From Anaeromassilibacillus senegalensis (GTDB lineage Bacteria; Bacillota; Clostridia; Oscillospirales; Acutalibacteraceae), in NCBI RefSeq assembly GCF_001261775.1, contig NZ_LN868538.1, positions 744,001-808,000 on the forward strand: 64,000 nt of DNA, written 5' to 3'. Under the pieces are notes generated by a model, which saw only the letters and a program-made list of their open reading frames with translations, made no database searches and was not told the origin of the DNA. Below are positions 56,294 to 64,000 of the stretch, piece after piece (position 1 is the stretch's first letter; the number at the start of each line of letters is the position of its first letter). Both the position numbers and the translations under genes were made by a program.

Positions 56294-57817
56294 ATGAAAA
56301 TGTATCCTGATGTTGCAATTAGGAAGAAAGAATATCCTCTCCAGAGTATTCTTTTTGGGCATAGAATTCAACCGAGTCAGACGAAGTATGAGTACTTAAT
56401 TGAGTTTTTCCAAGTCGCAATTGCCAAAAAGCGCAGTGGGAATGGTCCTAATGGAACCACCAGTTTTGTGATTGAAGAAATGTTTCCGATTGTACAAGCG
56501 GCAAATGGTCAATTTGAGTATTCCCCACAGCTCCGAATCGGGTTAAAACGTTTTATTTTCCTCCCGAAGAGCAAGCTGGATGGTAAGGCTGAAGTCGATA
56601 AAGTAGCCTATCGTGAATGCGTAAAAGCGCTCGAAAAACAAATGGTTGGCGGGAATGCCCTAACGAAAGAAAACAGTATTTATGTAATTCAAAATCTTCT
56701 ATGCGGGTTTAGTGCGGTCAACCAGAGCCGATCTTGGTTTGATCAAAATGTCCTTCCCATATGCCCGGAAGTCATTCTTCCTGAGGGGATGGGTGTTAAA
56801 AGCAAGCGGCAGACGATGGAGTTCGACGTTAACAATACAGCCGTTGACGAAGAGTTTGACTATCATAAATATACATATATGTGCCGCGGCGGCGAGGTGT
56901 ATTACCTACATCTGCTGAACGCAGTTGCTGAGCATCCTGAGTATAAGTCGCTTATCGAATCTCGGTTGCATGAGATGATTACCAGTTTCCCACAGTTCTC
57001 GTATTTGTGCAATTTCATTCAGAACACCTGGGAAACATACTATACAGCAAGCAAAGATGTTAAATCAGAAGTGAAAAAACTTGGCGCAATACCAGCTGTT
57101 TTTTCGCAACGCAATGGGCAGACACTTAGTGAGTTGAGCAACTTTTTGAACAGTAAATCTCATCCGTTTGAGAAGATGGAGACGTTTGCGAACGGCATTA
57201 TTCTCCAAATTATGAGAATGATGTATGTTGCCGCTTCAACCGACCAGGAGAGCAACTGCTGGGTAATTGATGCTAATTGTTCTGGCTATGAGAATGTAGA
57301 AGCGAAAAAACGTGCCATATCTGCTTTCAGGCACAATGAGGAAGTTATCAGCACTTATTTATACCAAAACCTTCCCCAATACAGATATCTTCTTGACGAT
57401 AAGAAGGATGATCAAACTATCATTAAGGATGCCGCAAATGATTCATACCGTCTATTTCGGAAACTGGGCAAAATGATTGGTGTCATTATTCCAAATTCGG
57501 GAAAGGGAATGCGGTTTTCTTTGTCTGAAGATATTATCAAATTCCTGGTGTTGTCCATTATTCCGCCAAAGCAAATGGTAACGCTTGATGAGTTTGTTGA
57601 TTTGCTGTATCAGCATTTTGGCATGGTCATCGGACCGGATCAATATCAGATAGAAATGGATCGTGGATCAGTTTCCAACGTCGGTGACCTTTCTTTCCTC
57701 AAATCAAATCTCCAGGCGTTTGCTCAAAAACTAAAAGACTGTGGGTTTCTGAGAGACTTGTCTGACGCAACGTCTATTGTAGAAAATCCCTATGAACAGG
57801 AGGACTCTAACGAATGA
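56294..57817 (+). CDS. DptG-position protein of the restriction module
   Basis: 507 residues, no motif that I can name. Mostly helical, with basic and aromatic patches and no TM segment; a C-terminal winged-helix-like stretch (about 400-500: SIIPPKQMVTLDEFVDLLYQ). The call rests on position only: DptG (about 450-500 residues) normally lies between DptF and DptH. Ribosome site GAGGAGGGG; start ATG at 56294 (an AAAATG pair gives the same reading). The stop overlaps the DptH-like start by 4 nt (ATGA), so coupling is tight. Confidence 0.5.
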   Translation: MKMYPDVAIRKKEYPLQSILFGHRIQPSQTKYEYLIEFFQVAIAKKRSGNGPNGTTSFVIEEMFPIVQAANGQFEYSPQLRIGLKRFIFLPKSKLDGKAEVDKVAYRECVKALEKQMVGGNALTKENSIYVIQNLLCGFSAVNQSRSWFDQNVLPICPEVILPEGMGVKSKRQTMEFDVNNTAVDEEFDYHKYTYMCRGGEVYYLHLLNAVAEHPEYKSLIESRLHEMITSFPQFSYLCNFIQNTWETYYTASKDVKSEVKKLGAIPAVFSQRNGQTLSELSNFLNSKSHPFEKMETFANGIILQIMRMMYVAASTDQESNCWVIDANCSGYENVEAKKRAISAFRHNEEVISTYLYQNLPQYRYLLDDKKDDQTIIKDAANDSYRLFRKLGKMIGVIIPNSGKGMRFSLSEDIIKFLVLSIIPPKQMVTLDEFVDLLYQHFGMVIGPDQYQIEMDRGSVSNVGDLSFLKSNLQAFAQKLKDCGFLRDLSDATSIVENPYEQEDSNE

Positions 57818-60800
57818 AACAACTCATCTCAGTAATTACTGCCCAGATCCTCCGACAGGTCAAAGAAAACGAGATCAATATGGTTCGCTTAGAAAACTTT
57901 GATGATCCGGTTATTTATAAAGCAGTATGTGAAAATCTTCGCGACAGTGCCAAAATCTCTAATTTTGTTGCAAAACTCACTCATGAAAAATACAGTCAAT
58001 TCACAGAACGTGCTCTGCCAAACTGGGCGCAGTCTATCCAGTTTCTCCATCAGGGTGCTAATTCTGCCTACTTTGAAGAGCGATCGCCCGAATATGAAAA
58101 ACTAAGCTATGTTGATTTTGAGCAAGCAATTACTAAATGGAGAAATGAACCACCCAATATGCCCGCAGGGCAAACGTCTCTTATCCTACTTATGGGAACT
58201 GATGCCGCCATCGATGATGCCGGCAGCTTAGGGGACACCACTTTTGTAATTTCTCCTCGGGAAATCATTTCATTACTTAGTTCAAATTATAGTGAATGGT
58301 TCTCAAGTGTTCTTAATGAGAGCTCCTATAATAAAGACGAGGCGCAAAAAGCAATTCATACCCTTTATCGTGCACTGTTCGCAAATATTAATGTAAATAT
58401 ATTCCGACTAAGCGCATTTATTGATAGTCTCCATGAAATGAACTTTGCATCTTGCCAGGATTTGGTAGGACATATTTGTGAAACATTTAATGAGACTTGG
58501 TCCATACCCAGCATTATCGACTCAAAGTATGTTCCGAGAGTTAGCAGCCTTAGCAAAGGTAATTTGACAGCTGCAAAAATAATTACAAATGCGTATCGAT
58601 TCATTGAGCGTGCAGATGACATCCCATCTGCATCTGCGGTGAAGAAGCTTCATGTACAATTTGAAAAATATGCAGACCAGCAAGATTTGGATATCACATC
58701 ACCATTCCCTGCCGATACTGGCCTATTTCAGAACTATTACGACTTCGAAGAATGCGTTATCAATTTTAAGCGCGGTATTGATTTGAATACAAATCGCTCG
58801 AAATTACTTCAGGTCGACTATTCAATTATAGAGCGAATCACAGGGACTAAATTGCCAAAAGAACCATCAGAGAAGACTCCTGTGATAACAGGCGCCCCAA
58901 TGGAAGCATATTCACATATATTCTTATATATCGCAGATAAGTTTTATGCGGGCTTTCGCTCCTATCCTACGCATTATAAAGTTCAAGTAGACAGTATTTC
59001 GTTGTCTGATTGTATCGATGACAACAAAGAAGATGCATTTAGAAACGTGTGTAATTTTTTGGGCGGTATCCTTTCCTTCTATAATAGTTCCAACCTTATG
59101 TATGAAGATGAGTCGGTTGAATTTGCATATGACAAGGATATGGATCCTTTCGATTTCAAAAATCAACAACATGTGATTGAGCGGGTGAAAAGCACGGGAA
59201 AGTGGGGAGAACCTTGCAAAATCCATTTTACCGTTACGGCATCTAATGAAATATATTCTCATAAATATGAGTTTAAATGGGCGTTTTCTCCTTATACGCC
59301 TTGGTTAAATGCGTTTTCATATCTGGGAGATGTTCTTTTTCGCAAGGGCGACAGCTATACTTTGCCAACACTGGTTATCTGCAAAAATATCCAAGATTAC
59401 TTGCGTTGCGAAAGTGAAGACGAGTTTTATGCTCAGCTCAACCAGGTAAATGATGAGGTCGTATATAGAGAGCATTGCAATGAGATTTATCGGTATTTTA
59501 CAGGCAATACTGTTACTGCTGTTTTTGATAAGCTTTGCAATGACTTTAAGGATTTTTCGATTCAACTGATAGACCACGGATTTTATGCTGCCCTGGATTT
59601 ACTGAGAAAAGTGGTAGCAACGTACACCGAATTGATGCAGTACATCCAAACAAATTATAATGGGTTTACTGATGTGCAAAAAGAGAAAATCGCTCTTCTC
59701 CTTAACTGTTTCATGATTGCATCCAACGTCAATGTGATTGAAACGTGTAATGTGGGTGAAGTTCTGTTTCCGGCATATCATCCTGTTATGCTGGAGAAAA
59801 TTGATGCACAGCAGCTGTTTCTCCGTGATGGATTTGCAGAACTTGCTTCCTCCAAAATGGAGGGAAACGTTCTTCAGAATACGGTCGTCAGCAAGCTCGA
59901 AAGTTTGGGGCAGCTTTCGTCCATAACACAAGGTGCGGATTTTATCGTTAAAGGGCAGACCACAAATCTCACTTGTAAAAGTATGTGGGAGTATTATGGG
60001 GTGTACTTTGACGCCGACATATCTAATGAATTAATTTCTGGAAAAGCCTTTGGTAACGCCATAGTAACTGATGACGAAGACGCATCGGCAATGCTTCATA
60101 CTACACCGGTGTCCGATATTGTTGTGCGAAATGTAATGGATTATATCCGCACATTTCCAGCTCGTGTTGACGGGCTTAATATTGCATTTATTGCACCGAC
60201 TGATATGCAGCATATTGTGGCTGCTATTCATTCCATTGCAAAGCAGTTAGAAACTAATGATACGCTGGCAACCATTAACCTCAGGATTATTTGCCTTAAT
60301 AACAAGAGGAACTCTGCAACCTATCTTAAAAAATGGCTGGATAGCTATTTTGATGATGAGCGCAATATCAAGGTAAATACATACTTGCGAAACATCACAA
60401 TCAGAGACAAATCTGATGCTGATGTCCTGGAAGACTTGTTGAGATATTACGATCTCTGTTTTAATTATGATATTCTGCAAGGCGCAAATATTTGGTTTGA
60501 CCGAAGCGGAGACGAAATCATTGACAAAGATCACGCTAAATTCCCTATGACTTTTACACCAGACACAATTTCCGCAACGCATGGAAAATCGAGAAAAGTA
60601 AGCATTTCTCAGTTTCAATTCCTGGCCGCCAAAGAGCATACGCAAGCAAACTATATCGTTTCTCACCCCAACAGTCTGTCAGGTGTATATCGTACATTCC
60701 GAACACTCGAACTCAGGGAAATTCAAAATCACATTATTGAGATTGCCCACGATACTTGCAAGTGGGTAGTATGTATTGATCCTGCTATTGACCGCAAAAT

Positions 60801-63411
60801 GCTGGAAACTACAAAGAGCAGGATTATTGGCTTTACAACTGGTGAAGGTAGCTATGGCGAATTAAATGTGACCGTATCTGCCAGGAAAGATATTCTTGGC
60901 GATATAAAGCAAATGCTACAAAAGCGAATCCAAGAGAAATTCACCAACTGGGATGAAGATCGACTGCAGATGGCCGCAGAATATTGTGTTGATAACCTGT
61001 CTCAGTTTATGGATGGTAGCCGAATTTTGAAAGCCTTGAACCCTTATGATTACGAGATTCATAGCTTCCTGGCCTACATTCTCACTATGCAGATGTTGGG
61101 ACTAACTGAGGCTAATGATAATTATGCAGTCAGGGTGCTTGTCAGCTTGGACTCTCATAAGCATTGGTTTGCCGATGATGATGAACTCAGTAAGGATAAT
61201 AAACGGCCTGATTTTGTGCTCATTGAAATTCCAAAGACGTCAGGGAATTTAGATCCATCTGAAGATCTTAGCATCAAGATAAAGATTATCGAATGCAAAA
61301 TGGGATTTAGAAACGGAAGCCATATCGAAAAAGCAGAGGCACAATTAGAAAAGGGGTTGCGTACCATGAGCTTGAATTGGGACCCCAGCAACACCAGTAT
61401 TATGCATCGTTACTGGCGCAACCAACTCTACCGCGCAATCATTTTCTCCCCTCTAAACCTTGACAACACTTCGGTGGAGTATAATGTAATTCGCAATAAG
61501 ATTTATGGGATCCTCAGCGGAAAATATCAAGTCGAGTGGACCGGAGATATCTTTGCCTTTTGGCTGGATTCTAACGCTGATAGTCCGGTCGAGGAAAATA
61601 TTGATTCTTCGTTACCGGACGAATTGTCCGAGCATGGCGTTGCTCTCAATGAAATGATATGCCATTACTGTGGCCAGATGTATATTCAGAAGATGTTGCT
61701 TCCGCCGGAAGAGCGTACAGCAACATTTATTCATAATGATATTGCGAGCTCGGAAGGCCAAGACAATCTTGTCGATGACGATGAGGAAGAAGCAGCAGAC
61801 CCATCGGCTCCTATTCCAACAGGAGAAAGCATTCCGCGTGCTACAGAAGTTTATCTGCCGTTTTTGCATTATTTGGCGGACGGACAAGACCACACCCGCC
61901 AAAGCTCTCTTGCGTGGTTTGCCTCGCATTTTTCCATTAAGCCTGAAGATCAGAGCATCACCTATGATAATGGCCATTATAAGTGGGAAACTACCCTTGA
62001 TGCAGTCATTACATTTTTCAGAAAGAATGGTGTGCTGGAAAACCGTGAGCTTGCATCGTTCCATCTGACGAAGTTCGGACACAGCTTTGCTGCTGTTGCA
62101 GAAAAGCTGCTTATATCCAGGTCGTTTGAGGCCGCTATTAATGCGCATAAAGAAGCGTATTCATGCGCATTGTTGCCCGAAAATCTGAGTGACGTAGAAG
62201 ATAAGCAACAGAATATCGCAGATGAGATTCCAGGAAAGGGTGAAATAGCTGTAATGCCTCAGCTTCCTGCTGATGAGAAACCGGCACTGGCAGAAGCACG
62301 CTTTTTGATTGGCGAAGACCTGCGAACAAAGGAAAAATTTTATTGGGAGTTTGGAAATAAGAGTCTCAATAATAGACATCTGCTGATTAACGGCAATTCT
62401 GGATGCGGAAAAACCTACTGTATCCAGACGCTCCTGTTGGAAATGGTGCATTCCGGGATTTCCGGCGTTGTATTCGACTATACAAGTGGATTTACGCCAG
62501 ACAAGCTGGAACCTGCTTTTGTGGATGAGCTTGGTGAAAAAATTCAGCAGAGGGTTATCTATATTGACAAAATCCCTGTCAACCCGTTTGCTAAGCAAAT
62601 CATAAAGGTTGGTGGCCGGGAAGTGCCCGAGGGTGACACATCAGTCGCAACAAGAATGGCAAATGTGTTTACTACCGTATATGGTTTTGGTGGTCAGCAA
62701 AAGAGTGCTCTCTATAAAGCAATAAGGAATGGTCTGCAGCACCATAAAGAAGCCATGTCATTTTCTTGTTTGGAAGATGAATTAAATGATGTGAATGCAA
62801 AGCAGGCAGAAACTGTTCTAAGTAAGATTCAACCGTTCCTTGACCTTGCGCCCTTTGCAGAGGACGAAGACTTCAGCTGGAGTTCGATCAGAGATAGTGA
62901 GGGCATGGTGTATATCATGCAACTTGACGGATTTGATCGGCCTACCCAGCTATTGCTAACGGAACTCTTGTTGTGGGATATCTGGAACTATTGTGTAAAA
63001 AACGGCAATGAAGATCATCCTTTCGTAATAGTTTTGGATGAAGCACAGAACTTGAGCCATGCTGCAGAATCGCCAAGTGCAAAATTTCTCACGGAAGGAC
63101 GAAAATTTGGCATCTCTGCTTGGTATGCGACGCAGTTTATGAAGTCGCAACTTTCCGATGATGAAATTCAACGGCTCCAGCAAGCCGGACAAAAGCTCTA
63201 CTTCTGTCCACCGGACGAGGGGGTCATGACTGTTGCAAAGAATATCGACATTGATACCCAGGGGGCTAAAGAATGGGCCCCCAGGCTTAAGGCATTGAAG
63301 AAGGGGGAATGTGTTACCTGCGGGAATATGATTAGAAATGGTAAGTGGGCTAAGTATGAGCCACGAATTGTCAAAGTTACAAGCCTACAGGAGAGACTTA
63401 GCCATGATTAG
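57814..63411 (+). CDS. DptH-like protein: PD-(D/E)xK nuclease motif plus HerA-like ATPase
   Basis: 1865 residues, close to the 1700-1800 of DptH. No TM segments. In the central region a PD-(D/E)xK signature is visible: RPD1133FVLIE and IIE1160-C-K1162, spaced as in restriction endonuclease folds. A winged-helix segment with acidic linker follows (about 1315-1430, YLPFLHYLADGQDH). The C-terminus is a HerA/FtsK-like ATPase: Walker A INGNSGCGKTY near 1525, then VVFDYTSGF, and Walker B IVLDEAQNLSH near 1740. It should translocate on DNA and could cleave it. It overlaps the gene upstream by 4 nt and the partial gene downstream by 8 nt. The DptH name is moderate; the ATPase call is firm. Confidence 0.75.
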   Translation: MKQLISVITAQILRQVKENEINMVRLENFDDPVIYKAVCENLRDSAKISNFVAKLTHEKYSQFTERALPNWAQSIQFLHQGANSAYFEERSPEYEKLSYVDFEQAITKWRNEPPNMPAGQTSLILLMGTDAAIDDAGSLGDTTFVISPREIISLLSSNYSEWFSSVLNESSYNKDEAQKAIHTLYRALFANINVNIFRLSAFIDSLHEMNFASCQDLVGHICETFNETWSIPSIIDSKYVPRVSSLSKGNLTAAKIITNAYRFIERADDIPSASAVKKLHVQFEKYADQQDLDITSPFPADTGLFQNYYDFEECVINFKRGIDLNTNRSKLLQVDYSIIERITGTKLPKEPSEKTPVITGAPMEAYSHIFLYIADKFYAGFRSYPTHYKVQVDSISLSDCIDDNKEDAFRNVCNFLGGILSFYNSSNLMYEDESVEFAYDKDMDPFDFKNQQHVIERVKSTGKWGEPCKIHFTVTASNEIYSHKYEFKWAFSPYTPWLNAFSYLGDVLFRKGDSYTLPTLVICKNIQDYLRCESEDEFYAQLNQVNDEVVYREHCNEIYRYFTGNTVTAVFDKLCNDFKDFSIQLIDHGFYAALDLLRKVVATYTELMQYIQTNYNGFTDVQKEKIALLLNCFMIASNVNVIETCNVGEVLFPAYHPVMLEKIDAQQLFLRDGFAELASSKMEGNVLQNTVVSKLESLGQLSSITQGADFIVKGQTTNLTCKSMWEYYGVYFDADISNELISGKAFGNAIVTDDEDASAMLHTTPVSDIVVRNVMDYIRTFPARVDGLNIAFIAPTDMQHIVAAIHSIAKQLETNDTLATINLRIICLNNKRNSATYLKKWLDSYFDDERNIKVNTYLRNITIRDKSDADVLEDLLRYYDLCFNYDILQGANIWFDRSGDEIIDKDHAKFPMTFTPDTISATHGKSRKVSISQFQFLAAKEHTQANYIVSHPNSLSGVYRTFRTLELREIQNHIIEIAHDTCKWVVCIDPAIDRKMLETTKSRIIGFTTGEGSYGELNVTVSARKDILGDIKQMLQKRIQEKFTNWDEDRLQMAAEYCVDNLSQFMDGSRILKALNPYDYEIHSFLAYILTMQMLGLTEANDNYAVRVLVSLDSHKHWFADDDELSKDNKRPDFVLIEIPKTSGNLDPSEDLSIKIKIIECKMGFRNGSHIEKAEAQLEKGLRTMSLNWDPSNTSIMHRYWRNQLYRAIIFSPLNLDNTSVEYNVIRNKIYGILSGKYQVEWTGDIFAFWLDSNADSPVEENIDSSLPDELSEHGVALNEMICHYCGQMYIQKMLLPPEERTATFIHNDIASSEGQDNLVDDDEEEAADPSAPIPTGESIPRATEVYLPFLHYLADGQDHTRQSSLAWFASHFSIKPEDQSITYDNGHYKWETTLDAVITFFRKNGVLENRELASFHLTKFGHSFAAVAEKLLISRSFEAAINAHKEAYSCALLPENLSDVEDKQQNIADEIPGKGEIAVMPQLPADEKPALAEARFLIGEDLRTKEKFYWEFGNKSLNNRHLLINGNSGCGKTYCIQTLLLEMVHSGISGVVFDYTSGFTPDKLEPAFVDELGEKIQQRVIYIDKIPVNPFAKQIIKVGGREVPEGDTSVATRMANVFTTVYGFGGQQKSALYKAIRNGLQHHKEAMSFSCLEDELNDVNAKQAETVLSKIQPFLDLAPFAEDEDFSWSSIRDSEGMVYIMQLDGFDRPTQLLLTELLLWDIWNYCVKNGNEDHPFVIVLDEAQNLSHAAESPSAKFLTEGRKFGISAWYATQFMKSQLSDDEIQRLQQAGQKLYFCPPDEGVMTVAKNIDIDTQGAKEWAPRLKALKKGECVTCGNMIRNGKWAKYEPRIVKVTSLQERLSHD

Positions 63412-64000
63412 TACTTCTGTTTTAGAGTTTCATGACACATTTAAACCGGAAATGATTTATATTGCCAAACTACTGCAGTTAGCGTCTGAGTGTTTCACGG
63501 GCAGCAAGTCAGAAATCAGTGAGATCAGCGGCATTCCAACCGGCAAAAGCAGTGGGAAAGTCGTCCCGCATATTAAATACGCAGCCTTTATGGGGCTAAT
63601 CGATTATACCCACGAAAAAGGTTTATACTCCCTGAAACTAACTTCACTTGGTAAGGAGGTCTTCGTGCAGGATGCTTACCTGCACGAAGACCTTACCGGG
63701 TGGATATGTCATTACTGCATGACGAGAAAAGTGTCTGGCGCTCCTCAGTGGGTATTCTTAATTCACGAGGTACATCCTAGTTTTGGGGAAGAACTCAGCC
63801 AAGAACGACTTTTTGATCTGGCAAAGACTTGGTGCGATGCGACTCCAGCAAATATGCAAAAAAAGGTCTTCTCTGTTGTAAAAGGAAGCTATTCTGAGGG
63901 GTGCTTTGAGCGGCTTGGGTTCTTAGATTGGAATGACACCATTATGTTCCACGAGCAGCCCGAAAAGCTGGAACTGACATTTGTTTACGCTTATGCCCTT
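63404..64000 (+). CDS. Second DUF4007-like protein, N-terminal part (runs off window)
   Basis: An open frame from ATG 63404 to the window end (199 codons, no stop). It begins inside the DptH-like gene and shows GIPTGKSSGKVVPHIKYAAFMGLI, an HTH-type stretch. Then LTSLGKEVFVQDAYLHEDLTGWICHYCM (split over its two motifs here) matches the DUF4007 pattern of LTxxGxxI..DPYxxDxxTxWLLHY; QWVFLIHEV follows as in the family. It thus looks like a divergent paralogue of the DUF4007 protein at 48816, without the N-terminal GWL part. A perfect 15-bp hairpin lies within its coding sequence (63657-63693). Function unknown. Confidence 0.7.
   Translation, partial: MISTSVLEFHDTFKPEMIYIAKLLQLASECFTGSKSEISEISGIPTGKSSGKVVPHIKYAAFMGLIDYTHEKGLYSLKLTSLGKEVFVQDAYLHEDLTGWICHYCMTRKVSGAPQWVFLIHEVHPSFGEELSQERLFDLAKTWCDATPANMQKKVFSVVKGSYSEGCFERLGFLDWNDTIMFHEQPEKLELTFVYAYAL
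63657..63693 (+). other. Perfect 15-bp hairpin inside a coding sequence
   Basis: AGGTCTTCGTGCAGG (63657-63671), loop ATGCTTA, CCTGCACGAAGACCT (63679-63693). The sequence codes for EVFVQDAYLHEDLT, part of the DUF4007-like core. Such an exact inverted repeat is unlikely to arise by coding needs alone. Confidence 0.85.

Noticed and set aside
47056..63411. BREX or DISARM system
   Set aside because: No methyltransferase, PglZ, Lon-like or PLD gene is seen; PAPS-reductase and cysteine desulfurase point to sulfur chemistry.

Overview
The window looks like the chromosome of a Gram-positive gut Clostridia bacterium, probably Oscillospiraceae-like. Evidence: a YtaF-type sporulation membrane protein, lipoproteins with Gram-positive lipoboxes, a secreted amidase, a giant GH110/FIVAR glycan-degrading exoenzyme, PAS-rich hybrid kinases and strong GGAGG ribosome binding sites. 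The first 41 kb is GC-rich. From about 41 kb, and clearly from 46.7 kb, base use becomes more AT-rich, which together with a tRNA-derived junction at 43.8 kb points to an acquired island.

Layout. 1-1.6 kb: minus-strand run of a CPBP protease-like membrane protein, cytidine deaminase and the start of TadA. 1.7-2.3 kb: seven tandem copies of a 90-bp repeat. 2.4-9.1 kb: HAD phosphatase, TetR regulator plus MFS exporter, a decayed membrane-protein gene, AraC regulator, secreted trypsin-like protease, ferritin and a YtaF/MntP-like protein. 9.2-16 kb: one 2270-residue secreted GH110-type alpha-galactosidase with Ig-like, NPCBM and FIVAR modules. 16.3-19 kb: cyclase-family hydrolase, MTA/SAH nucleosidase, cell-wall amidase. 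19.0-19.7 kb: a non-coding, hairpin-rich block of degenerate repeats.

19.7-40.7 kb is a signalling cluster: four hybrid sensor histidine kinases, a stand-alone HPt protein, an EAL-type c-di-GMP phosphodiesterase with two receivers, a zinc-ribbon/TPR membrane protein and a GntR-type regulator with two winged helices. No classical DNA-binding response regulator is present, so output probably runs through HPt relay and c-di-GMP turnover. 40.8-43.1 kb holds a chloramphenicol acetyltransferase homologue and an S41 peptidase lipoprotein.

43.8-64 kb appears to be an integrated island. A truncated 3' half of a tRNA-Pro(UGG) gene at 43.8 kb is what a tRNA-targeting element leaves at its distal end. 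Given its orientation, the intact tRNA should lie to the right of the window. The island carries a small CxC protein, an exonuclease-like protein, a frameshifted membrane-protein gene and a c-di-GMP-I riboswitch with terminator in front of a small HTH protein. It also carries a tightly coupled operon (47.1 kb to beyond the window end) that reads as a non-canonical DNA-sulfur (phosphorothioate-type) defence system. Its genes are a DndC-like PAPS-reductase with extra zinc-ribbon and 4Fe-4S modules, a DUF4007 protein, a 1193-residue ATPase, a DndA-like cysteine desulfurase, three genes with the sizes and order of DptF-DptG-DptH, and a second DUF4007-like gene running off the end. DndB, DndD and DndE are not seen. 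The DptH-like protein carries a PD-(D/E)xK nuclease signature as well as its HerA-like ATPase. This operon is the most interesting content of the window.
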